A stretch of 64,000 nt of DNA from Dastarcus helophoroides (taxonomy: Eukaryota > Arthropoda > Insecta > Coleoptera > Bothrideridae): positions 14,815,107-14,879,106 of the forward strand of contig CM053328.1 of the NCBI GenBank assembly GCA_028583605.1. The letters run 5' to 3'. Below, piece after piece: positions 8,528-18,250 of this stretch. Each line of letters begins with the position of its first letter. The first letter of the stretch is position 1. The position numbers were made by a program, and so were the translations under genes. The notes beneath the pieces were generated by a model, which did not search any database, was not told where the DNA came from, and was given only the letters and a program-made list of their open reading frames with translations.

Positions 8528-10881
8528 ATGGTGGGCGAAACGTCGAACACTTTTAGTAGTTCTTTGACACGGTCCAATCCCGGAAGAAGTATATCCTGTA
8601 CTGACTCTGGCCGTGGAAGCCTTCGTTATCATATTCAGAACCTCTACGGGGAGGAAATTTCTTGCAAAACCCTTCTATTCTCTAAACTTCGTCATAAAGT
8701 TTCTAAGCTCATTTCCAATCTAACCTTTCTGTCGCATTGCAGGGATCACAATTTAATTCCAAAATCTTTTAGAATCAGGGATAACTTTAGAACCAATTCT
8801 TCATTCAAAATTCTTCATAAAGCTGGTTTGTCTCTTGTCCGGGATATGATTAAAAGGATTAAACGCGATTTGGCTTCGATTTCCCGACAATTGCTCGAAC
8901 TCCATCTGGAACTTTCGAGTAGGTTGTCGGTTGAACATTGGAGTCATTTCGACGCCATATCCTATAATCAATCCGAAAAAACCTTTGAATTAGAAAATCT
9001 GAAACACAAGAAGAAATTCGAATCCCTAAGTCCCAAGGTCAAAACTCATAGTTCAGTCTCAAAAACAGTAGTCAATTTGTCTTCCCGTCCACTATCGGAT
9101 AACGAACAGACCATCTTATCCAAAGGACTGAATTTTGCTGTCGCCCCAAGAAAAATTCCAACTGAAGAAATAATCAGTGCGGTAGAGTCTTCCATCAGAA
9201 CTCTCCCCAAGGAGGTTGCGAAAGATGTGCCCTTAAAACCCTAAAAACAGATTCTTCAATCACTATTCTTTCGGCTGACAAAGGTAATGCAACTGTCATC
9301 TTGGATAAATCCGAGTATGCATCCAAAATTAACGCCCTGTTAAATGATGGATCCTATATTCCTCTTCCTCGGGACCCAACAAGCAAAATTGAACGTGAAC
9401 GTTGAAAGTCGAAACTAAAATCCTCAAATTTGCCCGCAGACACTCTCAGACATCTTGTTCCGAAAGAATCCAAACCACCTCGTCTTTATGGTCTCCCCAA
9501 AATTCACAAACCCAATATTCCTCTTAGGCCCATTGTCAGCACGATAAATTCACCTACCTACAATGTCTCGAAATACTTATCTAACATCCTCAAGTCATAT
9601 ACCGGAAACACATCATCACACGTCCTAAATTCCAAACACTTTGTCGAATTATTGTCCGAATTAACCCTAGACCCCAACGACATATTAGTAAGTTTTGACG
9701 TCACTTCACTATTCACAAACGTCCCAGTTTCCGACTCCATGACGATAATTCGTCAATTACTTTCAGGCAAAGAGAATGCAGATTCTCTAGCTGATTTAAC
9801 TGAAATGTGTCTCACATCGACTTATTTTTCTTTTAATGGCAGTTTCTATAAACAAGTCTCCGGCACCCCGATGGGTTCTCCCTTATCCCCAGTCGTAGCA
9901 AATATTTTTATGGAATCTTTCGAAAACACTGCGTTGGAAACTGCAGATTTAAAACCCAAGGTTTGGCTTTGGTATGTAGATGACACATTTATTGTCTGGC
10001 CACATGGCAAGGATTCACTAAATTTATTTTTGGAACACCTAAACAGTTTACATTCCTCTATTAGCTTCACTATGGAAATCGAAAACAATGGTTCTCTTCC
10101 CTTTCTTGACGTACTGGTCACTCGTTTACCAAACGGTCGCGTTTCTCATTCCGTTTATCGAAAACCCACCCATACTAATCGTTATTTGCATGCAGAGTCC
10201 CATCATCACCCTTCCCAAAAACGTTCCGTCATAAATTCACTGGTTTCACGAGCTGTAGCAATTTCACAACCAATAAATCTTTCAGACGAGTTGAACAATA
10301 TTCGTTTCAACCTCCGCAACAATGGTTACAAATCGCACGACATTGAAACTGTCATTAAACGACATCTTCACCCTACCCCTCGTCCTTCACAAAATTCAAT
10401 AGTTTCTTCTAAAGCCTTTCTTCCTTATGTTCGCGGAGTAACAGATCAAATCGGAAAATTATTGAGAAAACACAACATTAAACCCACTTTTTCATCATCC
10501 TCAAAGATCCAACAGCTCCTTCCATCTCCCAAAGATAAAATTTCATCCTTTTGTTCTAATGGCGTGTATAGGGTTCCTTGTTCTTGTGGTTCAGTGTACA
10601 TCGGAGAAACGGGGCGATCATTTAAGACGCGAATATCCGAGCACCAAAGGTGTCTTAGGTCTGGTTTATTTTCGCAGTCAGCCATTGCCGAACATCAACA
10701 TGAGACCGGACATAAGATTCTCTTCGATAATATTTCAATTATATCCAATATTCCCAATTACTATAATAGGAAGATACGCGAGGCCATCGAAATCCAAAAA
10801 TTCCCCAATAACATCAACAGAGACGAAGGTTACATGTTTTCCTCCATCTGGAAACCAACCATCGGAAATCTTCGGAAGTGA
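8528..10881 (+). pseudogene. Penelope-like reverse transcriptase / GIY-YIG endonuclease (one frameshift, one stop)
   Basis: The first frame (8528-9244) is a Lys/Arg/Ser-rich N-terminal region. Near 9229 the frame shifts to one running to the stop at 10879-10881; a TGA at 9403-9405 interrupts it. RT landmarks follow in order: SADKGNATVILDKSEY, GLPKIHKP..LRPIVS, LVSFDVTSLFTNVP (motif A Asp), GTPMGSPLSPVVANIF (motif B), WYVDDTF (catalytic YVDD, 9973-9984), LPFLDVLV, and VYRKPTHTNRYLH. The C-terminus is a GIY-YIG nuclease: GVYRVPC..CGSVYIGETGRSFKTRI, SEHQRC, and an EAIEIQ helix with the conserved Glu. Both active sites look intact. The enzyme would nick target DNA and prime reverse transcription of the element RNA. 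The upstream ATG at 8528 falls in the terminal repeat, inside the ribozyme-derived sequence. Confidence 0.95.
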
Positions 10882-10924
10882 TCGCACAGACGCGGGGTAT
10901 ATAAAGTTTCCCTTTCCCTCTTTC

Positions 10925-11237
10925 CTGTCAGAAGAATTTCGCCTCTGGTATGGTCGACATACTGAGTTACCGTGCTCTTCTGTCTAGACTTTCTTATCCT
11001 TTGTACCAATTTTCAATTCAGAAGAGTTTCGCCTCTGGTATGGTGGACATACTGAGTTACCGTGCTCTGATGCTTTGAAATTGGCCTTTTATTTTTATTT
11101 TTCTTTTTTGCATAGTCCCTCATTTCATCTATTTTTCTTTCTTTGTTCCTGAAGAAGCCCCCTACGATGGTGGGCGAAACGTCGAACACTTTTAGTAGTT
11201 CTTTGACACGGTCCAATCCCGGAAGAAGTATATCCTG
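10925..11237 (+). repeat. 3' terminal repeat (PLTR) of PLE-1 with an internal direct repeat
   Basis: The block ends ..cggaagaagtatatcctgta at the target duplication and is repeated in inverted orientation at 8234-8526. Within it a segment of about 50 bp (ttcgcctctggtatggt..gttaccgtgctct) occurs twice, at about 10930-10980 and 11022-11072, a spacing near 92 bp. The second half carries the hammerhead motif. Confidence 0.85.
11144..11188 (+). ncRNA. Small hammerhead ribozyme motif in 3' PLTR of PLE-1
   Basis: In order: stem I UGUUC (11144-11148), CUGAAGA (11149-11155), one extra A, stem II GCCC/GGGC (11157-11160 with 11172-11175), GAAAC, GUC with predicted cleavage after 11183, and stem I GAACA (11184-11188). 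Stem III is only AC followed directly by GU, which cannot close a loop in one molecule, but ACGU is self-complementary, so two RNAs could form a 4-bp shared stem III. Small hammerhead variants of this kind are known in Penelope-like elements and reported to cleave as dimers. The extra A between A9 and stem II departs from the textbook core. Confidence 0.72.
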
Positions 11238-11505
11238 TATGTAATGTATTATTAATTTAATTACATTTTTTTTTTAAAAGAATTGTAATTGCATTACATT
11301 AATAAAAAATATAAAGTAATGTGTAATTTCTGTCATTTGTCGAAGAGTTATAGAACATTCCTCATTTAAAGGAATTGATTACAGGTACCCATTACTTTTT
11401 TTTTAAATTACGTTATAATGGAGGAATTAAATTCCTACAAGTAATTGCGTTCCTTTTTGTTATTCAATTACAATGATGAATGTTATTCCTGCTTTGGTCA
11501 ACTCT

Positions 11506-13200
11506 AAATAAGAATAAATTTGTAGAATCAGCTATACTCAGCTATACCATTTTGCATCATGATTCAAGAATGGCCATGATTTTGCGCTAATCTAATCAAA
11601 GTCTAGTATCAGCACTTCACGACTCGGAAACGATCAGTAATACAGCCCCAAATTCAATTGGACCTACCTTAATATTTGACAGATCAAAACTCATAGACAA
11701 TGTGTGTAAATGTGTCGACTGCGCATATGACTTATATTTATTATGAATGTATTCCGTTAAAAATCAAGTTATTTTATGTAACTTTAAATTTGTACTGAAA
11801 AGTGCTCTTTTTTCATAATTCCAAGTTTAAATTTTTAAGTCGAAAATTTTTCTAAATTCTGACTTTTTTCGAAGCTTTTTAGCTTAAACTTGAAAAATGG
11901 TTCTTTTTAAATTTGCAATTCAAAATGTAGGATTCTTTAAAAAATTCAAACTTTTCATAAGCCGAATTTCAAAAAAAAATTGCAATTCATAAGAATTTGA
12001 ATATTCGAAAATATTGAAAGTTTTGAAAAAAGTCGAAATTTTCAAAAAAGTCGAAATTGGAATTCTAAAAAAAGTCAAAACCTCAGTGAAAACTCGAAAT
12101 TTTAATGATAAAAAGTAGAAATTTTCAGAAAACTTGGATATCCTGTGAATTATTTAAAAAAGATCAAAATTTTTAAAAACAAGATAGAGTTTTTTAAAAA
12201 AGGACTCTACACAAAAGTCGAAATTTTTAAATACAGAAGTAAAAATTGGAAGGTTAGCACTTTGAAAAATAATTAGAATTTTAAACAAAAGTCAATATTT
12301 TCAAAAAAAAAGTGCAAATTGTGGAAGCATCAAATTACCAGAATAGAAAGAAAATTTGGAGAGTCGACAGTTTGAGCAAACTTCGAAGTTTTATGTCGAA
12401 ATTTAAACAAATTAACAAAAGCCTAAATTTTGAAAAAAGTCGAAATTTTTGAAACAATTAAAATTGCGAAAGAGTTGAAATTTCCAAAATAAGTCAAATT
12501 GTGAAAAAATCTGGACTTTTGGAAAAATTGGAAAATTTGAAATTTTCAACATTTAAGACAAAATTTTCAATAAAATTCGAAGTAAGATTTTTCAAAAATG
12601 TCATTTTCATAAAGTATAAATTTTGAGAAAAACTCGAAATTCTTCAAAATATTCAAATTTTCAAAAATTATTTCTTTAAAAAGGTCAAATTTAGGAAACA
12701 ATTAAAAAGTTATTAATTTTCAATAAGACGGTAAATTAAAAAATAGGTGAAATTTACAAAAATAACTCAATAAACTAAAAAAAGTCGAAATGTTTTAAAT
12801 AATTTAAAACTTTGAGTAAAAGTCAATACATTTAATAATTAATATGAATTTTAAAAAAGAGTGGGAGGCATCAACAATTTTTGAAATTTCGAAAAAATCG
12901 AAAAAAGAAATTTTTAAAATTAACTTGGTTGGTTGTCGAGATTTTTAAACATAAGTGAAAATTTCGAGAAAAGACGAAATTGCAAAAGAACCGGATATTT
13001 TAATATGTTTACATTTTGTTTGTTCAATAAGAATCGTCTTCTTCTAAAACAGCTGGAATTTTTTAAAAGGACACTATTTTGAAGTATATGTTGTGTTAGA
13101 GATTTTGAATAGTCAGAATTTTCAAAAAAGTCGAAATTACGAAATCTAAATTTTGAAGAACAATTCAAATTAAAAAAAAATCGCAAATTTTTATTATTTT
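11506..13200 (+). repeat. Degenerate AT-rich array, purine-rich on + strand from about 11840
   Basis: From about 11990 to 12900 nearly every 18-22 bases contains a version of aaaaagtcgaaattt or aaaagtcaaaattt. The units vary in length and sequence, so it is not a clean satellite. Low-complexity reading frames on the minus strand (for example 12920-13186) are by-products. The first 300 bases (11506-11830) have ordinary complexity and no recognised gene. Confidence 0.6.
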
Positions 13201-13769
13201 TTTTTTGTCAAAACGTATATAAAGTAAATAAACCTCCTTTTTTATTTTATATCATTTTGCCTGAACAGAGTATTTTTCCTTCAGGTCAGCGAGTTCTCTC
13301 AGTGGGCCTGACCAATATTTAGTTAATAGTAAAATATTGAATCCTCCATTGCTTCATGAGTTTCTGTGTTTATCTTTTACGATCAATTGTTTTAGAAACA
13401 AAACTGAAAATAATAAGTTAGTAGTGTGTTATTTGGAATTGATGTAAACGCTCTTAGATAGATGATTTATTATGGGGGTATTATTTAGTCTCTTTCGCCT
13501 ACAATATAAAACAATATTATGACACTAAAGTTGACATTACAGTGTGTATCTAATCCTTGGTTAATAGTTTATTTAGTATTACTAAATAAAAATAAAATTT
13601 GTCAATGGTATATTATCGTTTTATTCTAAAATTTAAATATAATTGAAAATTTATTAATTTGTAATTAATTCCTTTTTCTAAGTAATGGATAATTGAATGA
13701 TTTTTAACCAATGGTAATGTATTTCGAAGTAATCTCATTCCTTTTTTAAAAGCAATTTGCCCAGCTCTG
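13201..13769. other. Noncoding DNA ending in a hAT-like terminus
   Basis: Ordinary AT-rich sequence; the last 130 bases repeat the vocabulary of the 8196-11505 element (aattgaatg, gtaatgtatttcgaagtaat) and end tttgcccagctctg at 13769, the inverse of the CAGAGCTGGGCA terminus at 8196. It is probably the right end of a second, truncated member. No 8-bp duplication shared with 8188-8195 is present. Confidence 0.35.
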
Positions 13770-14640
13770 TCGAAATTTTGATAAAAAGCCAATTTTGAGA
13801 AACAAATCTAATTTCTTAGAAAATAAAAAATGTTCAAAATTGGAGAAAGGTAAATCTTGGAAATAAAGTAGAAAATTCGATAAAAAAGTAATTTTTGAAA
13901 AAAGTCCAATCGTGCAAATACATCCAAATTTCGAGAAAAGGTAAATTAAAACAGTTGAAATTAAAAAAAAATGTATTTTTCCCAATATTTTTATATTGTA
14001 CTATATTTCTCAAAATATTTATTTTGTTATTAAAAAACCGACTAAAATTCAAGTAAAAAGGAATTTTTGAGAAATTTTCTGAAAGTCCTGTTAAAAAAAT
14101 TGACGAAGAAACATTATAGAAGAATTTTTATTAAAAAAAAAAAATGTTTTCACATTACTTAATTTAGGTGCGCGGATAATAAATTTCTCTGCGCAAATTA
14201 TTATAATGTGATAAAAATTATTGCGCGGCCACGTACCCACACGCCCTACAGGAAATACTGATTGTGGCCTAAAATAAAAAACAATTGAATTTCAAAGAAA
14301 AAGTTTGAGGCAAATTTTACAATTTTCAAAAAAGAAGCCTAAAATCTTTTAAAATATCGATGTTGAAGTCTAATTTTCAGATCTTAAGAAGAAATTTCTG
14401 AAAAAATTTCGAAATATCTAGAAAAACTTTTTTCCAAAGGAAATTAGGTCGAAATTTCAAGAAAAAGCTTCGAAATGTCTAAAAATAAACGTTTTTTTTT
14501 TGTTTTAACTTAAACATTGCAATTTTTAATTTGATCTGTTTAAATCAATGATGTTGAAATCAAAAGTGTAGTCTACAAGATGTTTTTTATCTTTAATTAA
14601 TTATCCACTAAAAACATAACAGAAAAGGGAGTATTTTTTA
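13770..14640. other. AT-rich degenerate repeat DNA, no gene seen
   Basis: Same word set as the neighbouring arrays, with a small GC-richer interruption at 14168-14265 (gcgcggccacgtacccac). The minus-strand frames at 13746-14052 are Phe/Leu-rich translations of repeat and are not considered genes. Confidence 0.45.
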
Positions 14641-15110
14641 TTTTTGAAAAAAAAATGTGTACGGTTCCTCCGGGGCGTTTAGGTACTGGTGCCCCATTAA
14701 TCCAGGGTGAGATATTTCGATTAGTTTAGCCCCTTTCCGGGCGCTAGCAGCGCTAAAAAATGTTTTGGATACCAACTCTCCAACGAGCGAACCATTGAAG
14801 TCGCCCCACCTGCTGCAAATCGACTTTTCACGTGTCCACCGTACTGACACTGCTTTCCAATTAACTTTTAGTTTAGTTGCAATCATCGGTTTAACGAGTT
14901 GCAAATAGTAAAAGAGCGCCTCCGTTATTGAAAGCCCGATTAGGTAGTTTCACCGCGACCGACCGACCGCTGGATTATCATTTTAATCAGGTGTTTAGGC
15001 GATCAGGTCGATTTCTTGCGTGGTGGCCCAAATTCGATTTTTAACTAACTTGACAACCAACCATCTGGGATTTTGGAATTTCAAGTTTTTCACCTAGGTA
15101 AGTTCTGCTA
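14641..15110 (+). other. GC-richer unique island with a consensus splice donor (possible 5' exon/promoter)
   Basis: This is the most GC-rich sustained segment in the window, with many CpGs (for example ctttccgggcgctagcagcg and ccgcgaccgaccgaccgctg). It ends in cacctag|gtaagttctg near 15096, a perfect CAG/AG-GTAAGT-type donor, after which composition returns to AT-rich. I infer a possible noncoding first exon or promoter of a host gene lying to the right. A minus-strand frame of 88 residues crosses it (14904-14638) but resembles nothing I know. Confidence 0.35.
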
Positions 15111-17860
15111 ATTTTCTTTACGAATTGTTGGTGGGCAGTTTACGATGTACGATGAATTTCGTTCTACTGGAGTAGAGAGCGTTGTAGCTGAATTTTTTAT
15201 TATTTAGGCCACACGTTTGCTATAATGGGAAAAAATACGATTTTTTTTTAATAAAAGAAATATATTCTGTAGACGACCATGGAAAATCTCACACCAAATA
15301 TACTCGAAATAAGTGGACTTACTTGGAATCAATTTTATTTCCTACTTAAAAATATAAGCTCAATTACAAAGAATTTGAAAATGCAATATTCTTATAAACA
15401 GTCGCGCATCAAAGTACAGGCAGGCGCATGAAGCAAAACTCGGATGCTTGATCGGATGTCTTGAAAAACCAAAATAAAAATTTTAATGCTTGTTAAGAAT
15501 AATACAATACAAAAGTGGATTTAAAGGTGTGCAACAAGTGATACAGCACAGGAGCAGGACTTTAATCTGGCAGTTTCCATTTTAAACTAAAATATTCGAA
15601 TATTCCCTCGAAATTTCAACTCTTAACATTGTTAGAAATCGTTGTTACATTTATAAAAAATACACCAACATTTCGGGTCAAACACGAGATATTTATTTTT
15701 CTAATTCATTAACCTTTTTTCAAAATTTCGAATTTCTTAATTCGGACTTTTGACTTCAACCTCTATATACATATATATTTATAAAAAATAATTCTCAAAT
15801 TTTCAATTTTAAAAGTCTCAAGTTCAAAATCCAAACTTCAAATTTTCGACAAATACTTGTAAGATTTAAAAGAAAAAACGTGAGGCGCATACAATAGATA
15901 TAAATTGATGCATGAATAGTTCAGTTAAGAGTTTTTGTTTTAAATCTTAAACGTATTTTCATAGCTATTAAAAATTCATTATCACAATTTTTAGGACCAT
16001 CCGTATGGAGTTGGGAATCTGTCTGAAATTATAAATCTTATATTATAAATACTTTTTGGTCCGTTTTAAAAACACGTGTTAATTTAAAAAGTTTTTTTTT
16101 AATTTTTTCTCAAATTTTAGATTATTTTAAAAATGTTGATCTTCGATTTCAACTTTCAAAAATTTTAATTTTTGAGAAACTTTACTTTTGAAATTTTTTT
16201 TTTTTACTTTATTATGTACTGTTTTAAAACTTTCCACTCAAAATTGTTTTATAATTTTTGTAAAATTTCGACATTTTCAAAAAAATCTGCTTTCTAAAGA
16301 AATTAATAAATATGTTTACTTTTTGTTTTAATTTCGATTTTTTTTAAGTTGAAATATTTCCAAATTTTGAGCTTTTCCAGGATTTTGAATATTTTAAATT
16401 TTGTTCAAAATTTTTATTTTTGTAGTTTACTTTTTAAAGAGACTGATATTTCTGATTTTGTCATAAAATCTGGACTAAAAAATTTCGCGACCTTTTCTAG
16501 TAATTTCCACCCACTTTTTTTAAAATTTCAATCGATTTTCAAAAATTTTATTTGTTCTCTCAGTTTTTACTTTGCTTCAAGATTTTGACTTAAAAAACAT
16601 TAAGTTTGTTGGAAACTTTTGACCCTATTAAAATATTTACTTTTACTTGGTTTTTGTGGAATGTTTTAATTTTTAAAATTTTAAATCTTTTAAAATAAAA
16701 ATTTTCTTCAAAATTTTGTCTTATTCTCAATGTTTTTAATTTTTTGTTAATTTAGATTATTTTCTTCAAAATGTCATATTTTTTACAAATGTGTTTAGTT
16801 TTTTTAAAGTTTTAAAATTGTTTTCTTCAAAATGCCATATTTTTTCCAAATTATAAAATTTTTTCTCGGTATTTTTTTTGCAATTTTTTATTTTTCCAAA
16901 ATGTCAACTTTGAAAATGTTTTTTTCACAATTTTTACTTTTATTAAAAATTTTAACCATTTTTCAAATTTTTGATCGTTTCTCAAAGTTTCGACTTTTTT
17001 TTGAAAGTTATGTCTTATTTTCAAAATTTCGACTTTTGCTCTAAACGTTTTTAATAATTTGGTTTTTTTTAAAGTTTAAAACATTTTAAAGTTTTGTCTT
17101 GGTTCATAATTTTTAACTTTTTTAAAATAGCCACTCTTTTAAACTAGACTTTTTCAGAATTTTGACCTTGCAAAATGTTGTCTTATGGAGACAAAATTGT
17201 TTTAGAACACTTAAATTTTAGCTTATAAAAATAAATTTTAAGTTTTTGGGGCCTAATTGTTAAAATTGCCCAAACACGGGTTTGATGTTTTCCGTAGATT
17301 ATTTACACGAAAGTCTAGGTTTTAAAATGCATTAACTCTATTCCATGCCAATTTAGAAACTCTATTTCACCCCATTTTTAACCTCTTACAGGACGGATAT
17401 CCAAAAATCCCCTCTTGTTGCTTATCTACATCAAAAAAGGAATCTTCTGTCCAAATTTCGTGTTTCTGATTTCAGCAGTTAAGGCTGTGCGTCGATAATT
17501 AGGTTTTTCAGATTTTCGATTTGAAACTTGAACTTTTGACTTTTTCTAGAAATATTCAATTTTTTTTAAATTCTCTCTCCACAATATTTCTGTAGATAAT
17601 AAAAAATTATTAGTTCTTTTTTTTTGTAAATTTTGACTTTTTTATGGTTTTCCCATTTTTTCTAAAATTTCGATTTGCAGCTTGAAATTTTGAATTTTTC
17701 TAAATAATAAGAATTTTAAAATGTTAACTCAGGATTTTGAGGAAAAAATGAAAATATAAAAAAAATTGACATTTAGGAAATAACGATCAAATTTCTTTTT
17801 TAGTTTTTTTCTTCTTTTGCATGAAGTAATTAAAAAAAAACTTTAAAGTTTCAACAGGAG
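15111..17860. repeat. AT-rich DNA; pyrimidine-rich degenerate array from about 16080 to 17280
   Basis: 15111-16080 is mixed noncoding DNA without a recognised gene. 16080-17280 is the reverse-polarity form of the AT array: units like ttttcaaaatttcgacttttt repeat on the + strand, giving Phe-rich shadow frames. 17280-17460 is ordinary sequence, then AT-rich words resume. Confidence 0.5.
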
Positions 17861-18250
17861 CAGCACTTAACGAGGAGCTGCTGACATAGACCGATATAGA
17901 AAGGCGATGTGTAAATATTTTTAATTTTTATTAAATGGCTCAAATTATATTTTGATTTAGCTGCTTACGCCACCTCCTTAAGGTGCCGCCTGATGCGATT
18001 GCCTCTGCATTATAGCACGGCACGGCTCTGTAAAATGTAGGCTTTTTTAAATTTTGGTATGGTGCGTAAAATTCGTTTCACAACTAGAAGGCGTTGGATA
18101 TTGGAAGTAAAAAAAGGATTTGAAAGGACCTTTTTCTAAGTGGTCAAAAGAGAGGAATACGGACTTTTAGTCATCATAAATATTTTCGGAAGAAAAATAA
18201 GTAAAGGATAGAAATAAACATTATTTAAGAACATAAGCAGAAACTGTAGA
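17861..18250. other. Ordinary-complexity island, no gene recognised
   Basis: Contains a short near-palindrome cacctccttaaggtg and CpG-containing words between AT-rich arrays. It could be an unidentified transposon scar or unique DNA; nothing in it codes for a protein I recognise. Confidence 0.3.

Larger units (their letters stand above)
8234..11237 (+). mobile_element. Penelope-like element PLE-1, near full length
   Basis: About 3.0 kb flanked by a 13-bp perfect direct repeat tatgtaatgtatt (8221-8233 and 11238-11250), which I take as the target site duplication. The 5' side begins with an inverted copy of the terminal repeat (8234-8526, minus orientation) placed head to head with a truncated forward copy starting at 8527; the 3' side ends with a forward terminal repeat (10925-11237). 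This partly inverted, partly direct terminal arrangement is typical of Penelope-like elements. One RT plus GIY-YIG reading frame lies between. The good target duplication and only two visible coding lesions suggest a fairly young insertion. Confidence 0.93.
8196..11505. mobile_element. hAT-like nonautonomous element interrupted by PLE-1 (tentative)
   Basis: The left end reads CAGAGCTGGGCAGAAATC, like hAT termini that start CAGRG. The sequence continues across the PLE-1 insertion into segments rich in taatgtaattgcattac-type words, and a diverged inverted version (ttagagttgaccaaagcag read inward) lies at about 11484-11505. No clear 8-bp target duplication is visible. A separate end of the same family, tttgcccagctctg, is at 13756-13769. 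Confidence 0.4.

Noticed and set aside
10446..10987. Frames on the minus strand and in frame 2 over the PLE-1 endonuclease
   Set aside because: Shadows of the real GIY-YIG coding sequence in another frame.
8196..13769. Single 5.6-kb hAT element with ends at 8196 and 13769
   Set aside because: The eight bases outside each end do not match (cttggtgg versus tcgaaatt), and a closer diverged right end exists near 11505.
14638..14904. 88-residue minus-strand frame in the GC-rich island
   Set aside because: No recognisable domain; the opposite strand has a better explanation (island ending in a splice donor). Left as part of the island.
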